Numbered from the stretch's first letter, positions 17,101 to 27,700 are shown. The stretch is 64,000 nt of DNA from JANXXV01 sp038200305 (GCA_038200305.1 JBBPYD010000104.1:13848-77847), one strand, 5' to 3'. Notes: a model not told the origin generated them from the sequence alone. Numbers and translations: made by a program.

Positions 17101-17361
17101 CTCCGGTTGCGTCTCCGTTCCAAAGCCTTCTTTTGACGTAGCGACGCTGTATCTTCCCACCGGAAGCAGCGGAACCGTGTAATTCCCCGCTTCATTTGTT
17201 ATGGCGGTAAGTTGCAGGCCCGTATCGAGGTTTGTCACCTTGACCGTTGCACCAGGTACGGCGGCCTGGGACTGGTCCCGCACCAGACCGTTGATGCCGG
17301 CATTCTGGGCCGAGAGGGCGAAATTGAAAATGACCAACAGACTGAAGAGGCGGACGCGCAT
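14110..17361 (-). CDS. TonB-dependent receptor with carboxypeptidase-regulatory-like N-domain
   Basis: A 1083-residue outer-membrane protein. It has a signal peptide (MRVRLFSLLVIFNFALSAQ), then a CarboxypepD_reg-like beta-sandwich (residues about 22-105, NGLVRDQSQAAVPGATVKVT). The plug domain follows, with the DLPLNGRNYLTLSLLTAG motif typical of acidobacterial Oar/SusC-like receptors, and a beta-barrel ends in the C-terminal phenylalanine (LKLIF). No clear TonB box was identified. It is the last gene of the sulfatase operon and probably imports oligosaccharides released by its neighbours (inference). Confidence 0.92.
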   Translation of the reverse strand: MRVRLFSLLVIFNFALSAQNAGINGLVRDQSQAAVPGATVKVTNLDTGLQLTAITNEAGNYTVPLLPVGRYSVATSKEGFGTETQPEIKLDTQQVARLDFTLKPGAIVESVDVSATAALLDSETSTVGQVINTKQIVDLPLNGRNYLTLSLLTAGTAPDTRGRTGSEGGFSASGQHQYQVNITVDGLDNTTRSSGGPLGYEAQVVKPSIDAVQEFRVVTNNLSAEYGYRMGGQVFVTTRSGTNQIHGTGYEFLRNDKLDGTNFFANANGAGKPPYKQNQFGGTMGGPIWKNHTFLFGSYEGTRIRLGDSFISTVPTALERQGDFSGIRPIFDPATTAGTGANMTRQVFPGNVIPKSRWDPLFPKLLALYPLPITGGISNNFFYSPTDRDDTNQYDFRGDQLFGSSSRLSARYSRRDRSQYQNGPLPLPADGGLSTTTGLTAHSGVVSFTQNLSPSLNHEARFGTSVVTSAFDIPYDKPLFGDYGITGIPTTNSPLSNNHGLSLFTPQGYAQLGSRAFWPNFNDLTLYQLSDTAFKIYRSHTIKFGFDYRHEAIYRNAARFSRGQFIFNREFTSDPKNRAATGDGLAEFMLGTASSGNVSNENGEDIRVNSVAGFVQDDWKVTPQLSLNLGLRYDVFLAPTYPGGQVSNYILNFSKLGPDARLQQIRPKDGSDCLCDNNYNNLAPRVGFAYRLKNKTVIRSGFGIIYAQADNISTQIARGTNQAPDYVQISFATVDRINPRLTLSGGFPAVQLPAALVPGPALVGATVRDPYIPSQYSAQWFFDVQRELPFSMLLTAGYQGNGTHHLTSDFDNNLPLGPSTATVASRRLFPFYTNVFSTLTAGNLSYNAMTLKLEKRFSRGVQFLSAFTLAHALDNVTEVYSDNGPGGGGPVNPYNRQLNRGNSDLDVRRNFVLSSTWELPAGKGKRWLNRGGIVDAALGGWQLAGILSVRSGLPFTVITTGGLTNAGGEDRPNRIGNGALDSSQRNINQWFDTSAFQVQPQYTYGNSGRNILVGPGVKNIDFSLQKVFAVTERFRLQFRAEAFNLTNTPTFGQPNNTLNGTNPGVITTAGQPRRIQFGLKLIF

Positions 17362-17372
17362 ATCAGTACTCT

Positions 17373-18887
17373 TTACTGCTTTGCCTTCGGCGGCAACTGC
17401 ATGAGTTCTGGCGGAAATGCCGCGGGCTTAGCGCCCTTTGGATTGCGCCGGTTCGACTGCCCGCCAGAATCGCGGTACAGAGGGATGCTCATCGCGCCGG
17501 TGTCTTCCATAATGTCGAAGAGTTTCTTGTTCATATCCTTCGCCATCGCCTGGTGTTTTGGGCTATAGATCAGGTTGTTGGTCTCAAGTGGATCTTCCTG
17601 CAGGTCGTAAAGCTCGTCGGAATCCCAGATGCCGTAATAATGGATGTACTTGTACCGGCTTCCCCGCAAGGCGTGCATGGTGGGCGTTTGCGGAAAATTG
17701 CGCTCCCAGTAGTATTCATAGAAGAGCCCATCGCGCCACGGGATAGATTTTCCTTCCAGGAGCGGAAGGAAGTTCCTGCCCGGGATATTTGCCGTCGGTT
17801 GGAGACCGGCCGCGGCGAGGAAGGTCGGCATAATATCGATGCCCGCGACGACATCCTTGACCACGCCGCCGCCGGGGAACAGTTCGGGGCATCGGGCGAG
17901 CATGGGAACACGCATGGACTCTTCGTAGGCGGTGCGTTTATCGATAAGACCGTGCTCGCCGAACGCAAAGCCGTTGTCGCCCATGTAGACGATGAGAGTG
18001 GAATCGAGTTCGCCCCGTTTACGTAGAGTGTCGATCATGCGGCCCACCGAATCGTCGACCGCGCATAGGGTTTCGGCGTAGCGTTTGTAGTATTCGCCCA
18101 GCGAGAGATCGCTGTGATACGGATAGTCAACGCCATGCCAGCTATTCCGCTGGTTCTGCACCCACATGGGGCGGTGCCGCGCCATCTCACCCTCGGCGGC
18201 CATCGTTGGAGGTGGAACGAACTCGGCGTTGGCGTACTTGCCCTTGTGGCGTTCAGCCGGAATGAAGTTGGAATGCACCGCTTTGTGCGACAGGTAGATC
18301 ATCCAAGGCTTATCTTTCTTCTGTTGATTCAGCCAATCGACCGCGTAATCAGTCAGTTCGTCCGTGATGTAGCCCTTTTGCGGCACGTGCTTGCCATCAA
18401 TGTTCAGTCCGTTGGGATTCGGAAGATACGTGCCCTGCCCTTTAAAGCTGACCCAACGATCAAAACCAGGCTGCGGCTCGTCCCCCGCGCCGCCCATGTG
18501 CCACTTACCGAAAAAGGCTGTGCTGTAGCCGGCTTGCTGAAGGTCCTGCGAGAAGAATCTTGTTCCCTTTGGAATAGGCGTGTTGTTATCGACGATCTTA
18601 TGTTGATGCGCGTATTTGCCAGTGAGAATAGAGGCGCGGCTTGGCGAGCATAGCGCGGTGGTGACGAAGGCATTCTTCAAGTGGACGCCCTCTCGCGCGA
18701 GCGAGTCGAGGTGGGGTGTTTCCAGAAACTTCTGGCCTTTCAGAAACCCGATGGCGTCATAGCGGTGATCATCGGTTAGGATGAACAGGATATTCCGCCG
18801 CCGGGTAGTGGGTTGCGCCTCAGCCTGGCTCATGCTGAGCGATGCCATAGTCCCGAACAACATGCTTCGTCTGTCAATCATTGCCAT
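17373..18887 (-). CDS. Cys-type sulfatase
   Basis: A 504-residue protein with a Tat-like leader (DRRSMLFGTMASLS). ILFILTDDHRYDAIG supplies the first metal-binding Asp pair (residues 39-40). LCSPSRASILTG carries the C-x-P-S-R signature; Cys80 would be converted to formylglycine. FFGKWHMGG and YMGDNGFAFGEHG give further active-site Lys, His and Asp-Asn residues. The enzyme should remove sulfate esters from a glycan or small molecule. The C-terminus has the usual DELYDLQEDPLETNNL strand. Gap to the upstream gene is 15 bp, to the downstream receptor 11 bp. Confidence 0.93.
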   Translation of the reverse strand: MAMIDRRSMLFGTMASLSMSQAEAQPTTRRRNILFILTDDHRYDAIGFLKGQKFLETPHLDSLAREGVHLKNAFVTTALCSPSRASILTGKYAHQHKIVDNNTPIPKGTRFFSQDLQQAGYSTAFFGKWHMGGAGDEPQPGFDRWVSFKGQGTYLPNPNGLNIDGKHVPQKGYITDELTDYAVDWLNQQKKDKPWMIYLSHKAVHSNFIPAERHKGKYANAEFVPPPTMAAEGEMARHRPMWVQNQRNSWHGVDYPYHSDLSLGEYYKRYAETLCAVDDSVGRMIDTLRKRGELDSTLIVYMGDNGFAFGEHGLIDKRTAYEESMRVPMLARCPELFPGGGVVKDVVAGIDIMPTFLAAAGLQPTANIPGRNFLPLLEGKSIPWRDGLFYEYYWERNFPQTPTMHALRGSRYKYIHYYGIWDSDELYDLQEDPLETNNLIYSPKHQAMAKDMNKKLFDIMEDTGAMSIPLYRDSGGQSNRRNPKGAKPAAFPPELMQLPPKAKQ

Positions 18888-18902
18888 TCTCCCGTTAAAG
18901 CC

Positions 18903-20633
18903 TTACCTTCTCTCGCGATCAATTTCAATCATATGAAACAGTGTGTCATCGCCCGATATCTTGACCAGCATCAAATCGGTGGAGTGAGGACAGCGATTCG
19001 TGAAATTACCATCTGATATACGCACCGCTGCTTCTTTCCACCGGCCGGAGCCCGTCTTTTTCACTTCCAAAGCAGTCTTTTCCGGCTGCGAAACGGAATC
19101 GTATTTCACGGCAAAGGAACCCTCCCCGCGATCGAGATAAATCACGCGGATGTCCACCGGATAGGCAGCAGCCAGAGGTTTGCCTCCGAAAAACCGGTCT
19201 TCGATATCGAAATACATCGCGGTCTTTCCGTCCGCTGCATCGAAGCCGCGGGCGAAACGGCCATAAGGCTGATCCGTTGGACCCTGCCGCCAATAACCCC
19301 GGCTGGTGCCGTTCGGGTCCCATTGCCGAAGATACCGCTGATAATTGCCGGATTCGATGTTCCAGCCTACATCGTTCATCTTCCTGGCATCGCGATTCTG
19401 CATGACAACTTTCATGCCCTTTTCGGGATCTTCCTGCTGAGCGCCCCAGCGCGCAAAGGCGCCGGCGATACGCAGCGTACGCTGAAGCCCCTGGCGTTGC
19501 GCTTCCTCGCTCCCATGGAGTGTTCCGGGTCCAAATGTTTCTACAGAAAAACGCGCCAGATCTCCAGCGTCCAGACCGTCGCGCAACGCGCAAAAAGCGC
19601 CGGGGCTGGCCGAGGCATCCTTTCTGCCGCCGTACTTCGCGTAGAAGCGGAACCCTTCATCAAAGGCGCGATTTTCAAACGCCTCGGACTCATGTTGAAA
19701 AATGTCGAGGCCGAAATGCAGACCCCACAGGTTCAGCCAGTACATGTTCCAAACAGGCGCTTCCTGGAACCAGCCCTTGAACATTTCATCCATTTCAGAG
19801 CGCACGCGCAGAAAGCGTTCGCCGTCCGGATGATTGATCAGCGGATCGAAGAACGCCATCATGTTCTTCTCATCGTTCAGCTGATAGCCGTGGCCGGGAT
19901 TGCCGGCCTTGCGCCATGCATCCGGAAGATTCTGGTTCAGCCAATCGTTGTACTGTCCCCCATTTCCGGAGTTAATCAGCAGATGAATGGGAGGACGCTT
20001 GGGCCGGTACAGGCTGTCAAAGAGCTTCCATGTCTCAAATTTGAACGCCGTCCATTGGCCGGGGGGCAGTTGGTACTTTTCGTCGAGCGGATCGCCCTTA
20101 TAGCCGCCTTCATCGCCCGTAGTGCCTTCGGCTGTCTGGATGCAGACGACCCGCGCGCGTACATCGGGCGGCAGCGCGTCCATGTGGGCCGCTACCGCGC
20201 GGATCAAGCGGTAATAATAGTTTTTGTATTCCGGCGCGAGATAGAAAGGATACGTCCATGTGCGCAGCTTGCCGTGGGGGTCGCGTGAGGGCGTGGTGCG
20301 GACTTCCGGCACGCCGGAGCTATAGATCCATCGTGGCGAGTGGGGCCCTACCCAGGTCATGAACTGAATGTAGAGACCGGCGTGCGCATACCGCTCCAAG
20401 GTGGCATCGAAGCTTTTCCAGTTGTACTGGCCGTCAGCCGGCTCCAGTTCGCTCCAGGGGATGGCGACGAAGACACCCTTGACGAAAGGGGCGCGTTGTT
20501 TCACGGCCGCCGCATCCGGACCGCCGCGCCACCACACGCCGTAGATGTCCGGATTGTCCGCGGGGCTCGATACCGGATTTGCCGCCAACGCCAGCGCCGA
20601 CGAGGTCAACGCGAGCAGAATGGCGAAACGCAT
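18903..20633 (-). CDS. Secreted glycoside-hydrolase-like TIM-barrel protein
   Basis: A 576-residue protein with signal peptide (MRFAILLALTSSALALAA). The N-terminal region (VKGVFVAIPWSELEPADGQYNWKS...YIQFMTWVGPHSPRWIYSSG) resembles the beta/alpha barrel of GH42/beta-galactosidase-like enzymes, with the W-x-x-(L/I)-E-P-x-(D/E)-G-x-Y/F-x-W pattern. Acidic residues in VVCIQTAEGTTGDEGG may be catalytic but this is not certain. The C-terminal part is a probable beta-sandwich. The start overlaps the last base of the upstream sulfatase gene. Its place in the operon suggests it cleaves the glycan that the sulfatases desulfate. Confidence 0.65.
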   Translation of the reverse strand: MRFAILLALTSSALALAANPVSSPADNPDIYGVWWRGGPDAAAVKQRAPFVKGVFVAIPWSELEPADGQYNWKSFDATLERYAHAGLYIQFMTWVGPHSPRWIYSSGVPEVRTTPSRDPHGKLRTWTYPFYLAPEYKNYYYRLIRAVAAHMDALPPDVRARVVCIQTAEGTTGDEGGYKGDPLDEKYQLPPGQWTAFKFETWKLFDSLYRPKRPPIHLLINSGNGGQYNDWLNQNLPDAWRKAGNPGHGYQLNDEKNMMAFFDPLINHPDGERFLRVRSEMDEMFKGWFQEAPVWNMYWLNLWGLHFGLDIFQHESEAFENRAFDEGFRFYAKYGGRKDASASPGAFCALRDGLDAGDLARFSVETFGPGTLHGSEEAQRQGLQRTLRIAGAFARWGAQQEDPEKGMKVVMQNRDARKMNDVGWNIESGNYQRYLRQWDPNGTSRGYWRQGPTDQPYGRFARGFDAADGKTAMYFDIEDRFFGGKPLAAAYPVDIRVIYLDRGEGSFAVKYDSVSQPEKTALEVKKTGSGRWKEAAVRISDGNFTNRCPHSTDLMLVKISGDDTLFHMIEIDRERR

Positions 20634-22201
20634 TACTGATTCCTCTTGGCCCTGGTTGCGTCTTTCATCGGTAAACCGGTTTCGTAAACAAGTTGCCGCG
20701 GCTCATAGCCGTCGTTCTCGCGCTGCCGGGTCATCCCGGAATTGGACCAGGTCACCGGAAAGTCGCGACGCCATTCCCGCCGTCCCCAGTAATACCCGCG
20801 GAACGGGTCGCGCGTGCGGTCCATCCAGGCGAGCAGCGTGTCATGCAATGCGTTCCGTTTTGACGCGTGCTCTGGTGAATTGATCAGGTTCTTCAACTCA
20901 GCCGGATCGGAATCCAAATCGTAGAGCTCGTCGGTGGTCAGCAGGTGGATGGATAATTTGAATCGCCCATCGTGAACGCAGCGGATCGGTTGAAATCCGC
21001 CAAATCCGTCGTGATCCACTTCATAGCGGCCCCATTCGAGAAATACCTCATTCCGGGGCTTGTTTTTGGGATCGCGGAATGTGGCCAGCATACTCTGGCC
21101 TTCAAAACTTTTGGGCACCTGGTGGCCAAAGAATTCCAGCAACGTGCCGGAAACATCAATGTGCGAGATCGGGTGCGGGCAGATGGAATTCGCCGGCGAG
21201 TGTCCCGGCCAGCGCACCAGGAAAGGAATGCGCGTGATTTCCTCATACATTGCCGGTCCCTTGCTGGTGAGATGATGCGAGTCGAGAAAATCACCGTGAT
21301 CCGAGGTGTAGATCACCATTGCGCCGGGGCATTGCCGATCAATCGCATCCAGAACGCGGCCGATCTCACTATCGATAAATGTGAGGCAACCGAAGAAATC
21401 CGGCGCCTTGATCTGCGGGTTCGCAGAGCGAGGCCGGTCTCCAGCCCAGACGCGTTGTTCTTCGGGCTTACCTGGAAACGTGTCCGACAGATTCGGACTG
21501 GCCGGGAAGGTAAAGTCCCGGTACCTTTCCGAGTACGGCTTGGGGCAGAGATACGGGTCATGAGGCTCGTCATAAGAAATTACGAGCAGAAAATCTTCTT
21601 TGCCGTGCTTGTTCAGAAATTCGATTCCGCGATTTGAGCAACGATGGCCAAATGTGAAATCGGCGGAGAGGCGTAGATCCTGGTTGGTTGAAACTTTTCG
21701 CGAGCGCAAGCGATCCTCAGGCGAGAGTTCATCAAGGTAATTCCGCTGATCGTACCAGTAAGACCGGTCCCAACCCGGAGCCGGCCGTCCGGTTCCGAAG
21801 TAATCCGAGCCATCGAGATGCCATTTGCCGACATAAGCCGTGTGGATTCCCTGGTCCTGTAATCGCTGGCCGGTGGTGTGGACCGTCTGGCCCAGCGCCA
21901 GACTATTCGACCACGAACCATTGCTGTGCGGATAACTGCCGGTGAAAAGCGCCGAGCGGGCCGGAGTGCAAACCGGTTGACACGTATAAGCCCGGTTAAA
22001 ACGGATGCCGCCGGAGGCGAGCCGGTCCAAATTGGGCGTCTTCAGACCCGTGTTCCGGTAGCAATTCAGCATATCGGCGCGCACGGAATCGGTCATCAGC
22101 AGCACAACCTGGCGAGGCGGTGTTCCAGCAGCTTGCCGTGCTTGTGCCGCGACAGTTACCGCACCGAATGTCTTGACGAAGTTACGCCGGTCCATTTTCA
22201 T
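20633..22201 (-). CDS. Cys-type sulfatase
   Basis: A 522-residue sulfatase with a short Tat-like leader (DRRNFVKTFGAVTVAA). The signature is QPVCTPARSALFTG (Cys78, C-x-P-A-R). LLMTDSVRADML gives one Asp of the usual metal pair, the second being Ser. Other expected residues are in YVGKWHLDG, YTSDHGDFLDSHH and DELYDLDSDPAELKNL. It differs clearly from the other four sulfatases, so a separate substrate position is likely. Gap to the PhoD-like gene upstream is 12 bp. Confidence 0.92.
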   Translation of the reverse strand: MKMDRRNFVKTFGAVTVAAQARQAAGTPPRQVVLLMTDSVRADMLNCYRNTGLKTPNLDRLASGGIRFNRAYTCQPVCTPARSALFTGSYPHSNGSWSNSLALGQTVHTTGQRLQDQGIHTAYVGKWHLDGSDYFGTGRPAPGWDRSYWYDQRNYLDELSPEDRLRSRKVSTNQDLRLSADFTFGHRCSNRGIEFLNKHGKEDFLLVISYDEPHDPYLCPKPYSERYRDFTFPASPNLSDTFPGKPEEQRVWAGDRPRSANPQIKAPDFFGCLTFIDSEIGRVLDAIDRQCPGAMVIYTSDHGDFLDSHHLTSKGPAMYEEITRIPFLVRWPGHSPANSICPHPISHIDVSGTLLEFFGHQVPKSFEGQSMLATFRDPKNKPRNEVFLEWGRYEVDHDGFGGFQPIRCVHDGRFKLSIHLLTTDELYDLDSDPAELKNLINSPEHASKRNALHDTLLAWMDRTRDPFRGYYWGRREWRRDFPVTWSNSGMTRQRENDGYEPRQLVYETGLPMKDATRAKRNQ

Positions 22202-22213
22202 CGAATTTAAAAC

Positions 22214-24772
22214 CTACGCCCGGCGCCGTTGGGTGCGCAGGCCGCCATGGATCTTGTCAAATTTGCCGTCGGGATCGAATACCCGGACCACGTAGACGCC
22301 TTCCTGCTGTACAGGCGCGGCAAACGAGGTGCCCTGGACGCGAACCGTGTATAGAATCTGACCATCGCGAATCACCTGGACGCAAAAGTCGCGCAGCCCC
22401 TCCGCCTGCACGGGCGGCAGCGACCAGGCCGCGCTGGACCATCCGTTATCCAGTTGATGAATTTTGACTGGCCAGCCATCGACGGGTCTAGCGCCCGGCT
22501 GCAGTGCGTTGCGGCGCGGCCAGACGGTCAGGGTAATCTCGCGCGTTGCGCGGTCAAACTCCACGATTCCGAATCCGGGTGAGCGATCCATCAAAGGATT
22601 CGGCGTGGCGTCCATCTGCTGGGGATTGAACACCGCGTGGATCGTGATCTTGTTTCCGAAACCATCCAGAAACTGTCCCGTGTTGCGGGGACTATACGGC
22701 AGCGGGTTCTTACCGGGCTGCGATGGAAACCAGCGGCGTGGAAAAAGGTTCGACAACGCCGGGCTGCAAAGCGCATAAGACGCATCGTTCCAGTTCTCCA
22801 CGCCATACTGTACGGTGCTGCCGATATGCTGATCGCCGCAGAGATGCACTGCCGCGCAACGCCGGAATGCACGCAGGGCATCATCGCGCCCATGCTGGGG
22901 CCAGGCGTTGGAATCGTGATCGGCAGTCAGCATGTCGTCTGGCGGGTACTCGCCCGGCTTCATGATGGGCAGCCTGGGGCACACCGAATCGGTATTGGCC
23001 GGCGGCGGCAGCGTCCCCACATTGGCAAAGAGGGTTTGGGAAAACACCGCCTTCATCCAGATGCCACCGCTCCAGTCCTTCGCCCACTGGTCCAGGAAGG
23101 CCAATTGCCGTTTTCCGAGCAGTTCCGCGTCTGGGACGTTGCCGTCCCGCGGTGCGTGGTAATCCGGATTTTGCGCCCACCCGTTCACAATCTTCGCGGC
23201 TGGAATCGCAACCTTCGGCGCGGATTTCCATTTCCGGTCTTCCAGGATGGCGAAGCTGATGCCGCCCCAGCGCAAATCTGTGTAATAGACACCGATGTTC
23301 TGTTCCACGGGAGTGGGATCAAACGGGTCCGGCAAATGGCTGGTTTGCGTGCGCTGCACCATATTGACCCACGCCGCAGGTTCCAGATAACCGCCACTGT
23401 CCTGCCCCGGCTGCCCCGTGCCTTCGGCATGACGCCCGCCCGCTCCCCATACATTGCCGTGGAACACATCGTGGTCGTCTGCCATGCAGATGGACGGGGT
23501 ATCGCGCAGAATATCGCGGAACGACCAGCCGAATAGAAACCATTTCCGGAGATAGTCGAGCGCAGCAGGTTCCAGTGGCGCCCGCTGGATTCCATAGCTC
23601 GCCGCCCGCTCGTAAACCTGGTCTCCTTCAAAGGCCGCCAGATCTGGCTGGAAGTGCTGGATGGAAGCATTCAGATCCGTGTGCGGAAACCCGAAATCGT
23701 TCAGGCAGGAGAGCACAGCGACTGTGATCTTCGCTTTGCTAACTGGATCTTTCCGAACTGTCCCCTCGAAGGCGTGATCGCCGTCCATCTTGTAAGTGAC
23801 CCGGTATTTTGCATCCGCGCTTGCATTCCAGTTAGGTAACCGGAACGTGGCGGTGCGCGCCAGCGGGTCAATCTTGGAAGATGCGGCCGTTTGCCATTGG
23901 CCATTTCGCAATAGCTGTAGATGAACCTGCTCAGAGCGCTCCCCCACAGGCGCCATCTGCGCGGTCAGCTTGAGCACGTTCCGGCTCAGCGTGTACATGG
24001 TCCACAAGATGGGTCCAAAAGCGCGGTCAGGATGAACGTCCAGTTTGTCGCCGCTGGTTTTCAGATCGCTAAACCAGAAGCGCCAGTTTCCTTCTCTGGT
24101 GCGATTCGGCATCACATAGCCGCTCATGGTCATCTGAACCCCGGATTCGTTCTGACCAATGTCATGTGGACCGGCGCTGCACACGAGTGCGATCCCGCCG
24201 GTAAGCTGTGCCGCGGCGATCCCGTCACGGGAAACCGAAGCGAGACTGCGCCCCTGCTCATCGAGCGCGGACAGTTGAACGCGGTAGCCCGACCCCACAG
24301 GCTGCGCTTCCAAAACGAGTTGCACCTGCCGGGGGAATCCCGCGGCGGCCGACTGCTCTTTGCCCGGTTCTCCGATAAAGAGCCGCCCGTCAGCCAAAAT
24401 GCCGGCATTCAGTCCGATTCCATAAATCGCGCTGTCGCGGTATTCGTTCAATTTGCCTTTGACTCCGATTCTGAATCCGGCAAAACCTTCGGACAAGGCG
24501 CTTTGATCACCGTCCATGCGTCCAAGCGTGGCCTGCAGCGAGATCTTGCCGGCGCGGTTCGAAATCTCGCGCGTCAGCAGGAACACATGGCGGTCTTTTC
24601 CGGAAACAATACATTCCATCCGGTTGTTCCGGAATTGCCAATCTTGCAGCGGATTGCTCCAGAAGTCCGGCCCGATCCAGGGCCGTACCGGCTCCTTCGG
24701 ATCGGCTGCAAGAAGGTCGGCACTAAAAGCGGGTGCGGACGACAGAATTAAACAAGCGGTTCTACGATTCAT
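22214..24772 (-). CDS. PhoD-like alkaline phosphatase/phosphodiesterase
   Basis: An 852-residue protein beginning MNRRTACLILSSAPAFSADLL, an export leader. A beta-sandwich-like N-terminal half is followed by a metallophosphatase domain: VAVLSCLNDFGFPHTDLNAS, FEGDQVYE and MADDHDVFHGNVWG, the last being the PhoD-type metal motif, with VHLCGDQHIGST near the end. PhoD enzymes hydrolyse phosphomono- or diesters using Ca/Fe. Its place in a sulfatase/receptor operon suggests that the target polymer also carries phosphate (inference). The protein is longer than the usual 450-550 residues because of the N-terminal extension. Confidence 0.85.
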   Translation of the reverse strand: MNRRTACLILSSAPAFSADLLAADPKEPVRPWIGPDFWSNPLQDWQFRNNRMECIVSGKDRHVFLLTREISNRAGKISLQATLGRMDGDQSALSEGFAGFRIGVKGKLNEYRDSAIYGIGLNAGILADGRLFIGEPGKEQSAAAGFPRQVQLVLEAQPVGSGYRVQLSALDEQGRSLASVSRDGIAAAQLTGGIALVCSAGPHDIGQNESGVQMTMSGYVMPNRTREGNWRFWFSDLKTSGDKLDVHPDRAFGPILWTMYTLSRNVLKLTAQMAPVGERSEQVHLQLLRNGQWQTAASSKIDPLARTATFRLPNWNASADAKYRVTYKMDGDHAFEGTVRKDPVSKAKITVAVLSCLNDFGFPHTDLNASIQHFQPDLAAFEGDQVYERAASYGIQRAPLEPAALDYLRKWFLFGWSFRDILRDTPSICMADDHDVFHGNVWGAGGRHAEGTGQPGQDSGGYLEPAAWVNMVQRTQTSHLPDPFDPTPVEQNIGVYYTDLRWGGISFAILEDRKWKSAPKVAIPAAKIVNGWAQNPDYHAPRDGNVPDAELLGKRQLAFLDQWAKDWSGGIWMKAVFSQTLFANVGTLPPPANTDSVCPRLPIMKPGEYPPDDMLTADHDSNAWPQHGRDDALRAFRRCAAVHLCGDQHIGSTVQYGVENWNDASYALCSPALSNLFPRRWFPSQPGKNPLPYSPRNTGQFLDGFGNKITIHAVFNPQQMDATPNPLMDRSPGFGIVEFDRATREITLTVWPRRNALQPGARPVDGWPVKIHQLDNGWSSAAWSLPPVQAEGLRDFCVQVIRDGQILYTVRVQGTSFAAPVQQEGVYVVRVFDPDGKFDKIHGGLRTQRRRA

Positions 24773-24778
24773 GTTTGC

Positions 24779-27700
24779 CTAGAATAAGAACTTTAGCGCC
24801 AGTTGAACGATGCGGGAATTTCCCGCCGTCGTAATCCGGCCGAAGTTTGCCGAAGATACTGTGCCATTCGGGTTGCCAAGATTCGCGTGATTGAGCAAAT
24901 TAAATGCCTCCGCGCGAAACTGCACCCTGGATGCCTCCACTACCGTGAATGTTTTAATCATTCCGAAATCGATATCCTTGTTACCCGGTCCGCGCAGAAC
25001 GTTGCGGCCCGAGTTCCCGAATGTCCCTGCTGCGTTCGCCGTAAAAGCACCTGTGTTGAAGTACCGGTTGACCATCGAATTCTTCGATTGATCGCCGCTC
25101 AAATGCCAGTCACCTACTACGTCCGCGCGGTCTTTGCCCACTCCGCTCTGCGAATTATCGGCTCCGGACAAAATCGAGAACAGACTTCCACTCTGCAGTG
25201 TCACGATCCCGTTCATCTGCCAGCCACCCGCGATCGCGTGCAGCAGTGCGCCATGTGAGTTTACAGCCGGAAGCGCCCACACAAGAGACCCCACCATACG
25301 GTGTGGGATATCGTAATCCGAAACGCTCTTTTCCGCCGCGATGTTGAATGGATTGGTTGCCACCGTCCCATCGTCAGATCCGTTGTCAATCGACTTGCTC
25401 CAGGTGTAATTGAGCAACACCGTTAACCCGTGCGCCAGACGCTTATTGGCGGTGGTTTGGAGAGAATGATACGTCGAATTGCCAACACTCTGCTGCGATT
25501 GGATGGAGGAGTAGTTCGGAAAGAAGAGCCGCCTCGCGTCCGTGGTCTTGCCCGCCCTTCCAAAGATCGCAGGGTTTAGCTCCTCCGTCAGAAAGAGATG
25601 ATTTCCCTTGCTCCCGACGTAGGCGACGGTGATAATCCAGTCTGAGAACACTTGTTGCTGCACGTTGAAATTCCACTGTTGGACTTCGGCGTCACGGAAG
25701 TTCGGCTCCCACTCGGATACCGTGAGTGGGGTGAAAAATTTGAGGTTCTGCTTTTCACTATTAGTAGCAGGCGGCTGGTAGGGGAAGGGATTGCCGGTGT
25801 CGCTGTATGGATTCACAAGTCCGCCGCTCGGATTTGTCGCTACGAGTTTGATGGCAAACGGCTGGTTCGTGGATAGCTGATTCATCGCCTGCTGCCTTAC
25901 GTCCGCGAAAAAGAATCCATATCCGCCGCGAATGCTGGTGCGGCCATTTCCGAACGGGTCGAAAGCGAAGCCAAAACGTGGAGCTAAATTCGCGTACCGG
26001 CTTTGAAGCGTGGTGGAGGAAACACCGGCATCGCCCGGAAATACGTACCCCAACGGAGCTGTCGGATAAATGTTCGACTGCTGCCCTGGACGGACCTGCG
26101 CCAGCTCGTTATCTAGGTCGTGGAACGGCAGGAACGGGTCCCAGCGCAGACCCAGATTTAATGTCAGCCGGCGGTTTACCTTCCAGTCGTCCTGAATATA
26201 CGCATCCAGCTCCAGGGTACGGGGGCGCGCGGCATTACGCGACTGCTCCTGCACGGTGCTGGGTCTGCCGATAAGAAAATCCGCGCCGGTGTCGCCGGTG
26301 AAAATGGATGTAAACTTCACTTGCGGGTCGGACTGGAAGGTCTGATTCTGATCCACCATCGATTGCCGGAGATCGCCTCCAAACTTCAGAGTGTGCGAGC
26401 CTACCGTCCAGTTGAGGCCATCTGAGTACTGGAAGCCTTTGCGAAATTGATTGAGTGGATATCTTGATTGAGCATTGAAATATCCATTTAATTCCGTGTC
26501 ATAGCCGATCGGCCCTGGGGCCGCGCGCACAATTCCCGCGCCAAAGTCGCCCCATGTCTTTTGCGATGGAATGATGGGAAGCTGCTGTCTGGTGATGTCG
26601 TTAAATCCGAAAGTGAACACATTCACGATACGGGCCGAGAACGTATGGGTATCGTTCATCGAAGCGTTCCAGTTGCGGTACTGGATCAGCGCGAGAAACC
26701 CCGGCAGCGTGGTGGCATTTACTACTTGGTTCGTGTCATTGCGTTCATAAACGAGCCGCCCCGAAAGCTGATTATTTGCGCTGAAATTGTGATCGACTTT
26801 GGAGATTAATTGATCATCGTTGACCGACTGTTGGCTGGCGAACGAGTACAACCCGTTGGGCGCGTTAGGCAAGGGCACAAACGTGTTGAGAAAGTTCAAG
26901 GACGGCTGGCTCAGCCGGCTCGCTGGAATGATATTGCCGGGAAACGTCCCGCCCAAGGGATCTTTCAATGCTTTATTGAGGTTGGAAAAATCGCCTTGCC
27001 GCTGCGCAGCCGTCAATACCGTTGGCGTTTGCGAACCCGGTGAACTGCGCTCCCGCGTGCCTTGATAGGACGCGAAGAAGAACGTCTTATCTTTCCTGAC
27101 CGGCCCGCCTACAGTTCCCCCGAACTGATTCCGCTTAAACGGCGGGACGATGTTCGAAAAGAAATTGCGCGCGTTCAACTTGTCGTTTCGCAGAAACTCG
27201 AACAGCGTTCCCCGGAAGCGATTCGTGCCCGACTTAGTCACTGCATTCATCAATGCACCGGCGTTTCTTCCACGGTCCGCCCCGTACGCGTTCGTCTGCA
27301 TGCTGAATTCATCCAGCGCGTCCGGGTTGGGAAACACCGATGGAGTGTTGAAGAACGGATCATGATTGTCCGCGCCGTCGAGCATGTAATTATTCATGTT
27401 TGGGCGGCCGCCGTTGATCGAAACAGATTCATTTTCCGCTTGACCTGCCGGATTGATTCCACCCGCGCCCGGCACCAGATACTGCAGTTGCAGCGCGTTT
27501 CGCCCGTTCAGCGGAAGTTCCACAATCCGCGTGGAATCGATTACTTCCCTAAGTGCGCCGGATCGCGTATCCACCTGCGCCACGTCCGCGGTTACCGTCA
27601 CATTCTGAGAACTGGAGCCGACCTCAAGCGCAATCGGCACCCGCCTGTTCTCATCCACCTGAACGGCAATGGAATCCTGTACAAACGTCTTGAACCCGGA

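Noticed and set aside
19323..20288. Plus-strand frame of 321 residues
   Set aside because: Antisense to the GH-like gene, which has a signal peptide and operon context; no domain in the antisense product.
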